Shown: in pieces, positions 58,751 to 64,000 of the stretch | How positions within the stretch are numbered: the stretch's first letter is position 1 | Layout of the letters: each line of letters opens with the position of its first letter | Assembly (NCBI GenBank): GCA_041744755.1 | Contig: JBGTKC010000074.1 | Span: 21,090-85,089 of the forward strand | Source of the DNA: CALDTK01 sp041744755 | GTDB lineage: Bacteria; Bacteroidota; Bacteroidia; Chitinophagales; Saprospiraceae | Direction of reading: 5' to 3' | Length of the DNA: 64,000 nucleotides | The notes under the pieces: model-generated | Databases searched by the model: none | What the model was told of the DNA's origin: nothing | Seen by the model: the letters and a program-made list of their open reading frames with translations, nothing else | Program-made: the position numbers and the translations under genes

Positions 58751-59581
58751 TCAGGCCACCGCAGGCTCGCGTGCGGTCCGCTCGCTCAGTTGGGCGATGG
58801 CGGCCCGCAGGAAGTTGGGAATGACGATGGTGTTGGTGCGGTCGATCCGGGTGGGGTCGTGGAGGTCGCCCATCATGACGTCGTACTTCTCCTCGCCGTA
58901 CTCCTCATAGATGGCCTCACGGCGTTCGGGGTCGTTGAAGTGGATGATCATCCCCTCGGCGTCGGCCTCGGGGTGGAACTGCGTGCCGACCATCTCGCGC
59001 GAGAAACGGATCGCCATGACGGCGCGCTCCAACGGGACGTGCTCTCGCAATTTCTCGAACGCCAGTACGGCGCCGCCCATGCGCGCGAGCTCGGTGTGGT
59101 TGGCCTGCAGCACCTGGTACTCCCGGAAGTCCGCCACCCAGAACGGGTCGTCGAGCCCCTCGAAGAGCGGGTCGCGGTCGCCGGAGTTGGAGCTGTGGAC
59201 CGGGAAGGTCCCGAAGCTCTTCTTGCGTCGCGCGGTCACCTTGCCGGCGTTGAAATAGCGCACCGCGAGCTGGAAGCTGTGGCAGATGAAAAACACGTGC
59301 TTCCGCTGGGAGCAGTCGGCTGTAGTGCGGTTAAACGCAATGAGTCCGTCCAGGAGGTTGAAGTAGTTTACTTCCCAAGCCTCGCCGGATTCGAGGGGCG
59401 AACCCGGGCCGCCGCTGGAGACGTAGATGTCGAAGCTCGTGTCGGGGATCTCGCCCTTGGCCCGGACGTCGAACTCCTCGTAGGTAAATTGGTCGGCGAA
59501 CTGGTCCATCAGCGAGCGCAAGCAGCGCATGCCCTGGTTGGGTGTACCGTCGTTGAGATCTAGGAGAGCGAGGCGGAACAT
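58751..59581 (-). CDS. Class I glutamine amidotransferase
   Basis: 276 residues. The catalytic triad is visible: nucleophile C100 in FFICHSFQLAVRYF, and H203 with E205 in GTQFHPEADAEG. The oxyanion region is YVSSGGPGSPLE. It is related to GMP-synthase-type GATases but lacks a synthetase domain, so ammonia would be passed to a separate partner; the neighbouring ATP-grasp proteins are obvious candidates. The ~60-residue C-terminal extension (EEYGEEKYDVMMGDLHDPTRIDRTNT) is specific to this subfamily. The 59582-59910 gap upstream holds no gene; a palindrome GCTTCGCGAAGC is at 59873. Confidence 0.82.
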   Translation of the reverse strand: MFRLALLDLNDGTPNQGMRCLRSLMDQFADQFTYEEFDVRAKGEIPDTSFDIYVSSGGPGSPLESGEAWEVNYFNLLDGLIAFNRTTADCSQRKHVFFICHSFQLAVRYFNAGKVTARRKKSFGTFPVHSSNSGDRDPLFEGLDDPFWVADFREYQVLQANHTELARMGGAVLAFEKLREHVPLERAVMAIRFSREMVGTQFHPEADAEGMIIHFNDPERREAIYEEYGEEKYDVMMGDLHDPTRIDRTNTIVIPNFLRAAIAQLSERTAREPAVA

Positions 59582-59910
59582 GGGCAGGTCTTGACTATTG
59601 AAGAACGACGTGTCGAAGGGCCGGAGGAGCCAGCCCGCACTCTAGCGGTATGCACACGCTGTATTTAACGTCTGGCGACACACTCAAGATGCGCACCGCG
59701 CCAAATGGCCGCCTCGACGCAGATCCGCTCTAGTGACGGAGCAATACTCGTCCCCTTTATCCGCACCCACTACCTGGCCTAAGGTTCGTCACCGTCTCAG
59801 CAGCCCTCCGCAGCTCGCGAGAGACGTTGGCGAAAGGCACTGCCGAGGGCGGTAGTCGGCAAGAGCGCTGGTGCTTCGCGAAGCGGCTTCTCCCCGATTT
59901 ACACGCGAGA

Positions 59911-61173
59911 CTACTTATTGTTACTGGGCTTCTTCGCCACTGCGACGCGAGCGGGTTTAGCGGCCGTGGCTCTGACGGCGGGCTTGGCGGAGATGGGCTT
60001 GGCGGAGGACGCTTTTGGCGCAACAGGCTTAGCGGACACAGCTTTCGCGGCGGGCGTCAGCCTACCCTTGGGCGTGATAGGGGCCTTCGTAGCCACTGGA
60101 TCCTTCTGATTCGCCGGGACCATATTTGCCGCGGGGGCCTTTTTGGTCGCGGGGGCTTTTTTCGCCGCAGGGGCTTTTTTCGCCGCGGGGTCATGGGTTT
60201 TGGCGAAAGCCGAACCCGACCCTTGCACCGCCGCGACCGAGCGCTGCATGAAGGTGCCCCAGGTGAGGTTGTCGCCGGCTTCCCGGTGGGCCTGCGCGCG
60301 CTCGATGGCGTACTGGACGCTGTGCTTGACGACCCACTCGAAGTTGGCCTGCCCGACGGAGTGCACGTCGGCATCCGGGGCGGGATTCGTGAAGTCGATT
60401 GCGTAGGGTACGCCGTCGCGTACGGCCAGTTCGACGGTGTTAAAGTCGTAGCCGAGGGTGCGGCACAGCCGCAGGACGTAGTCGGTGAGCTGGTCCTTGA
60501 GCGCGCCGGTGGGCTGGGCTTCGGGGTTGCGGACGTAGCGCTCGTGGAAGGCGTTGCGAGGCTCGTAGGGCATGAGGTGGACGTACTTCCCGCCGATGCA
60601 GTAGCAGCGGTAGTAGGTCGTAAAGCTGATCGCTTCTTGGAGCAGCATGTTGAGCTGGTCGGTTTCGTTGTAGGCGCTGAAGAGCTCCTCGGGGGTGTGA
60701 ACCTTATAGACGTGCTTCCAGCCGCCGCCGGTGTTGGGCTTCATGAAGGCCGGAAAGCCGATGCGCTCGAACATCTCCTTCCACGGCAGGGGGTATACGA
60801 GATTGGAGAAGCTGGCCGGCGTGGTGTCGTCGGGGTGGCGCTTAGACGGCAGTAGGGCCGTCTTCGGGACGGGCACGCCGACCTCCTCGGCCATGGCGTT
60901 GGCGGTGAGCTTGTCTTCGGCCGACCACCAGAAGGGGTTGTTGATCACGGCGCAGCCTTTTAGCGCGGCGTGCTTAAGGGCGGCGCGGTAGAAGGGAACA
61001 TCCTGCGAGATACGATCGACGATGACCTCGTAGCCGACGCCGACGCCCTGCTGGACCTCGCCCATCTGGACTGCCTCGAACTGGATGTCCGCCGGGGCCT
61101 GCGAGTTGCCGTAGTCGACGAAGGCCTGCGGGAAGGTGCGCTCCTGGCCGAAGAGGATGCCGATCTTTTTCAT
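59911..61173 (-). CDS. RimK-like ATP-grasp ligase with Lys/Ala/Pro-rich tail
   Basis: 420 residues. The first ~315 form a D-Ala-D-Ala-ligase/RimK-type ATP-grasp: NNPFWWSAEDKLTANAMAEEVGVPVPKTALLPS, FPAFMKPNTGGGWKHVYKV, YYRCYCIGGKYVHLMPYEP and a metal-binding YAIDFTNPAPDADV. The last ~100 residues are low complexity, with repeated AAKKAPA, ATKKAPA and SAKP units, strongly basic like histone-H1-type tails. The domain/tail boundary (GSGSAFAKTHDP) is exactly where dispersed-hairpin copy 31 lies. The function is probably amide-bond formation on an acid; whether the tail binds nucleic acid or surfaces is open. Confidence 0.78.
   Translation of the reverse strand: MKKIGILFGQERTFPQAFVDYGNSQAPADIQFEAVQMGEVQQGVGVGYEVIVDRISQDVPFYRAALKHAALKGCAVINNPFWWSAEDKLTANAMAEEVGVPVPKTALLPSKRHPDDTTPASFSNLVYPLPWKEMFERIGFPAFMKPNTGGGWKHVYKVHTPEELFSAYNETDQLNMLLQEAISFTTYYRCYCIGGKYVHLMPYEPRNAFHERYVRNPEAQPTGALKDQLTDYVLRLCRTLGYDFNTVELAVRDGVPYAIDFTNPAPDADVHSVGQANFEWVVKHSVQYAIERAQAHREAGDNLTWGTFMQRSVAAVQGSGSAFAKTHDPAAKKAPAAKKAPATKKAPAANMVPANQKDPVATKAPITPKGRLTPAAKAVSAKPVAPKASSAKPISAKPAVRATAAKPARVAVAKKPSNNK
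60197..60211 (+). repeat. Dispersed mini-hairpin, copy 31
   Basis: Exact GTTTTGGCGAAAGCC. It is antisense, encoding AFAKT at the junction between the ATP-grasp domain and the basic tail. Confidence 0.85.
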
Positions 61174-61180
61174 GTAGTGG

Positions 61181-61195
61181 GTTTTGGCGAAAGCT
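61181..61195 (+). repeat. Dispersed mini-hairpin, copy 32 (one mismatch)
   Basis: GTTTTGGCGAAAGCT, with the last base off consensus, seven bases upstream of the RimK-like start codon. Confidence 0.7.
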
Positions 61196-61233
61196 AAACG
61201 AAAGCGGCTGCCCCGCGGTAGGTAAGGCGGATA

Positions 61234-61941
61234 TTACAGTATCCGTTCGAGATACACCGGCAGCATCTCACGCCACAGGGGCCAGTCGTGTTCGACCCAC
61301 CCCCGCACGTCGAGCCAGTGGTTGATCGAGCGGCTCGCCAGGATACGCGACATGCGCTCGGTGGGCGCGCGGCAGATGTCCCATTCAGAAGTCCCGAGCA
61401 CGATCCCCATCCGCCAGATGTCGGGGTGGGTGGCGCCGTGCATAAACTCGACGGGATTGTTGAAGTACACGTTCTCGTCGTGGTAGCCGCCGAGGAAAGA
61501 ACTTACGTCAAAACTCCCCGACATACAGATGAGGTCCGACACGACCTCTGGGTGCTTGAACGCGAAGTTGGCCGCCGTGTAGCCGCCGAAACTGCAACCC
61601 GCCACGATCATGTGCTCGTTGTGGTGGCGGTGCTGGAGCGCGGGGACGATCTCGTCACGTACCATTCGGTCGAAGGCGATGTGGGTCTTGACCTTGTCGG
61701 CCGGGTGAATGGTCTTGTTGTACCAACTCTCGTGGTTGAGGGTGTCGGGACAATAGACGATGACGCGCCCCGAGTCAATAAGGTGCGAGATGGAGGCGAT
61801 GAGCCCCATGTCCTTGGCCTCGTAATGCCTGCCGAGGGTGGTGGGGAAGATGATGAGCGGTCGGCCACTAAATCCGAAGCGCAACATCTGCACCTCGCGG
61901 CTCACGGATTTGGCGTAGAACTTAATGTATTCTTCCTGCAT
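61234..61941 (-). CDS. Esterase-family alpha/beta hydrolase
   Basis: 235 residues. The nucleophile elbow is AGCSFGGYTAANFA (S117). RPLIIFPTTLGRHYEAKDMGLIASI and VDRxxxPAL-like MVRDEIVPALQHRHHNEHMIV fit the putative esterase (D/Fes-like) group; a C-terminal His in WVEHDWPLWREMLP probably completes the triad. There is no signal peptide, so it is cytoplasmic. It is the most upstream gene of the minus-strand ligase/amidotransferase set and diverges from a second esterase. Confidence 0.8.
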   Translation of the reverse strand: MQEEYIKFYAKSVSREVQMLRFGFSGRPLIIFPTTLGRHYEAKDMGLIASISHLIDSGRVIVYCPDTLNHESWYNKTIHPADKVKTHIAFDRMVRDEIVPALQHRHHNEHMIVAGCSFGGYTAANFAFKHPEVVSDLICMSGSFDVSSFLGGYHDENVYFNNPVEFMHGATHPDIWRMGIVLGTSEWDICRAPTERMSRILASRSINHWLDVRGWVEHDWPLWREMLPVYLERIL

Positions 61942-62000
61942 CGGGGCGTTTGTGCGAAGTTAGTGGATCGAGCGCGGGCGAATGTAGAGCGGACAGCAGG

Positions 62001-62032
62001 CTCGGCGGACCATGCTCGGCGGACCATGCTCG
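62001..62032. repeat. Short tandem duplication, 14-bp unit
   Basis: CTCGGCGGACCATG occurs twice in direct succession, followed by a further CTCG, in the 305-bp divergent spacer between the two esterase genes. Confidence 0.7.
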
Positions 62033-62147
62033 TATAGGCTGCGACCGCGGGAGGCCAGAGGTGCCGCCTTCCGCTCGATGGGCTCGGGGTTGACATCCGT
62101 GAGGGTGGCCGCTGTTCGGGATCATCGGCGCAGCCCGCCCCAGCGGT

Positions 62148-62155
62148 TACCTTTG
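62148..62155 (+). promoter_or_regulatory. Candidate -7 box (TACCTTTG) of the plus-strand esterase
   Basis: A perfect TAnnTTTG 91 bp before the ATG. It overlaps one arm of an inverted repeat, GGTTACC (62146-62152) with GGTAACC (62172-62178). GTTACCTC at 62212-62219 can pair with the same GAGGTAAC, so the leader could switch between two folds. Confidence 0.45.
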
Positions 62156-62246
62156 CGGGTTGCGTAACGGAGGTAACCGAGGGCAAGTAAACAAATAATT
62201 TACGAGAGCCTTGTTACCTCGCCCTCAAGCGAAAGCTCGACCCAAT

Positions 62247-63155
62247 ATGCCTTTCAGCACTCCACACCCGACTCTCCCCGCCTACGCCCGCGAGCAGACC
62301 TTGACGCTCGACGCGACCCTCGCGCGCGTCGCCCGCCCGAAGGAGTTCGTCGCGCAGCGGCCGCCGCGACAGCTCGAGCACGAGTTCTACAGTGGCGCAC
62401 TCGGTCGGAAGGTCAGGCTCAGCATTATCCTCCCGCCCTACTACCGCCTGAGTGTCCTAAGCCGCTACCCCGTGGTGCTCCTCAACGACGGACAGGACTT
62501 CCCGCAACTGCAGCTGTTAGATCGCCTCCAGGCGGCTTACGCCAAAACCGACTTGCGCCCCCGCATCATCGTCGGCATGCACGCCGACGAAGGGCGGATG
62601 CGGGAGTACGGCGTGAGCACAACGATGGACCACGCGGGGCGTGGGGACCTAGCTGTCGCCTACCGCCGCTTCGTCACTACGGAGTTACTCCCCTGGCTGC
62701 GCCACGAGTTCCGCATCTCGCGGCGGCGACAGGACATCGCCATGGGTGGCTTCAGCCTCGGTGGGTTGAGCGCCTTCGACATCGCTTGGCAACACGCGCA
62801 CACGTTTGGATCGGTGGGTTGTTTTAGCGCAAGCTTCTGGATGCGCTCGGCGCCCTTCCGTCGCGAGGCCCCGGACCTAGATCGCATCGTCCCCGACCTC
62901 ATCAAAAACGCCGCGCAAGCACCTAATCTAGACTACTGGTTCATGGCCGGCGATTGCGAGGAGGCCTCCGACCGCAACGGCAACGGCGTCATCGACGTGA
63001 TCGACGACACGCAAGACGTGATCGCGGCTCTCAGACACCAAGGCATCTCCGAGGGGAGTATAGGCTACGTGGAGGTCATCGGTGGCGAGCACAACCAACG
63101 TACCTGGGGCCCGCTGGTGATGGAGTGGCTGCAGTGGTTAGACCGCGGGAGATAG
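62247..63155 (+). CDS. Alpha/beta hydrolase-fold esterase
   Basis: 302 residues from the ATG at 62247. The fold is esterase-D/enterochelin-esterase-like: RLSIILPPYY, RYPVVLLNDGQDFPQLQLLDRL, nucleophile S170 in MGGFSLGGLSAFD, and a late His in GGEHNQRTWGPLVMEWL. A calcium-loop-like DRNGNGVIDVIDDTQD lies near residues 248-263. There is no signal peptide. It is divergent from the first esterase and probably part of the same pathway. Copy 33 of the dispersed hairpin is read as AYAKTDL. Confidence 0.82.
   Translation: MPFSTPHPTLPAYAREQTLTLDATLARVARPKEFVAQRPPRQLEHEFYSGALGRKVRLSIILPPYYRLSVLSRYPVVLLNDGQDFPQLQLLDRLQAAYAKTDLRPRIIVGMHADEGRMREYGVSTTMDHAGRGDLAVAYRRFVTTELLPWLRHEFRISRRRQDIAMGGFSLGGLSAFDIAWQHAHTFGSVGCFSASFWMRSAPFRREAPDLDRIVPDLIKNAAQAPNLDYWFMAGDCEEASDRNGNGVIDVIDDTQDVIAALRHQGISEGSIGYVEVIGGEHNQRTWGPLVMEWLQWLDRGR
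62534..62548 (-). repeat. Dispersed mini-hairpin, copy 33
   Basis: The minus strand reads exact GTTTTGGCGTAAGCC. It is antisense in the plus-strand esterase, read as AYAKT. Confidence 0.8.
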
Positions 63156-63334
63156 ATCGCGGGCAGGTCTCGTCGGACGGATAGCTACTGGCCCGGCACA
63201 GCTACCCTCATTGCAGTATTCTGGTCCTGGAGCTCGCCTCTGGCACCCCCTTTGTGCGTCCTGTCTTGCGGAAGCCTCGTTTCCGACCTTGCAATAGGTC
63301 CCGTGAGCGTCTCCGCCGAACAAACACCACACCC

Positions 63335-64000
63335 TTGCAATCGACCAGTCCCCCAGGTGACGGCAGCCTCAAACTGCGCGGTCTGCTCCACCAGACTGCG
63401 GCCCTCGTGCGCCAAGGCAAGCTGGAGCAGGCTTTTACCAATGCTCAGATCGTGAAAGAATTCGCCCTCCGCGCCGGGGGCGCACCCGGGATAGCGTACC
63501 GGGCGCAGCTCCTCATGGCGGAAGTCCTAACGCTGAGGGGTCGGGCCCACTTCGACGCGGAGGCCTTTGGGCGCGCGCGCGCTATCCTCGGGGGGCTCGC
63601 CGGGGAGGGCCCGCCATTCGCCGAGGACTTTCTCGCGGACGAGCTCGACCTACACTACGCCGACCTCGATAGATCTTGCGCGGAGACCTTGCCGGAGCTA
63701 TCCGACCGCGCCATCGTGGCCCGGAGTGCCTATCTCGCGTTGCGCTCCGTGCCGACGCTCCGGCTTGACGTACGGACGCGGGTCAACATCGGCCTCGCCG
63801 AACTCCTCCTCCGCACCGAACCCGACGCCACCGCGCTCATTGCCGACCTCCGTGACGAGGCCCTCGGCGGCCTGCCGCTCGAGCGGACGCCAAGCGGGAA
63901 GCTGCAGCGTCACTCAGGTGGATTTGCCGCGAGACTCCTCATTGCCGAGGCGAGAGTGGCCACCGATCGCGGTCACCTCCCGCAGGCCGTCGCGGGCGCC
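63335..64000 (+). CDS. TPR-like protein, start uncertain and 3' end beyond the window
   Basis: The frame is open from 63185 to the right edge with strongly GC-biased third positions. Upstream of 63515 it has no ATG; TTG 63335 (QSTSPPGDGSLKLRG follows) or GTG 63254 are the plausible starts. The product is helical and Ala/Leu-rich (TAALVRQGKLEQAFTNAQIVKEF; YRAQLLMAEVLTLRGRAHFDAEAFGRARAILGGLAG), resembling the TPR half of the kinase at 26.6-28.5 kb. It may be another TPR histidine kinase, but the diagnostic domain would lie outside the window. Confidence 0.5.
   Translation, partial: MQSTSPPGDGSLKLRGLLHQTAALVRQGKLEQAFTNAQIVKEFALRAGGAPGIAYRAQLLMAEVLTLRGRAHFDAEAFGRARAILGGLAGEGPPFAEDFLADELDLHYADLDRSCAETLPELSDRAIVARSAYLALRSVPTLRLDVRTRVNIGLAELLLRTEPDATALIADLRDEALGGLPLERTPSGKLQRHSGGFAARLLIAEARVATDRGHLPQAVAGA

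Overview
The window comes from a GC-rich member of the Bacteroidota, and a Saprospiria/Lewinella-like lineage is the best guess. The evidence is a gliding-motility/T9SS type-B C-terminal domain, an LpxC-FabZ fusion, LytTR and hybrid propeller histidine kinases, SPOR/HU-CCDC81 proteins, TAnnTTTG promoter boxes and almost no Shine-Dalgarno sequences. The species is not determined.

Layout. 1-5.0 kb: the end of a giant T9SS cargo protein, riboflavin synthase, YjbQ, an NmrA-type reductase, and then two broken genes (a GT39 glycosyltransferase and a YdeI/CDGSH protein). 5.2-6.6 kb: a GlpF channel facing an ArsC/LMW-phosphatase-like gene. 6.8-22.7 kb (minus strand): the ancient transcription/translation block rpsU-xerC-hpf-hpf-[Thr-Tyr-Gly-Thr tRNAs]-tuf-[Trp tRNA]-secE-nusG-rplK-rplA-rplJ-rplL-rpoB-rpoC. 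23-26.3 kb: pdxJ, divergent from a CPBP protease, cdsA and psd. 26.6-29.6 kb (minus): a LytTR response regulator, a small double-glycine peptide and a TPR histidine kinase, which look like one operon. 29.6-36 kb: a K+ channel with a zinc ribbon, DoxX, an FAD oxidoreductase, kdsA with two envelope proteins, and a SPOR protein. 36-44.3 kb: hemL, a giant hybrid kinase and alaS. 44.8-50 kb: an M23 peptidase and the lipid A operon lpxD-lpxC/fabZ-lpxA plus an ABC ATPase. 50-53.6 kb: hemC, hemD and a TMTC-like membrane glycosyltransferase. 53.6-57.1 kb: a tightly overlapping export/redox operon (thioredoxin-like lipoprotein, ApbE, DUF4266, DUF3570, DUF4348-like). 57.3-63.2 kb: a cluster of two ATP-grasp-like proteins, a class I glutamine amidotransferase and two esterases, of unknown product. 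The right edge holds the start of a TPR-like protein.

The strongest unexplained signal is a 15-bp dispersed element, GTTTT-GSC-GNAA-GSC. I find 33 copies (28 exact) on both strands, in spacers and inside genes. The two 3-nt arms stay complementary (GGC/GCC or GCC/GGC) and the loop varies as GAAA, GTAA, GGAA or GCAA. That is a covarying GNRA-type mini-hairpin. Copies inside genes are read in several frames and add short peptides such as GFRQN, AYAKT, RLSPK and VLAKA. A second candidate system is the response regulator/GG-peptide/TPR-kinase operon, and a third is the ATP-grasp/amidotransferase/esterase locus.
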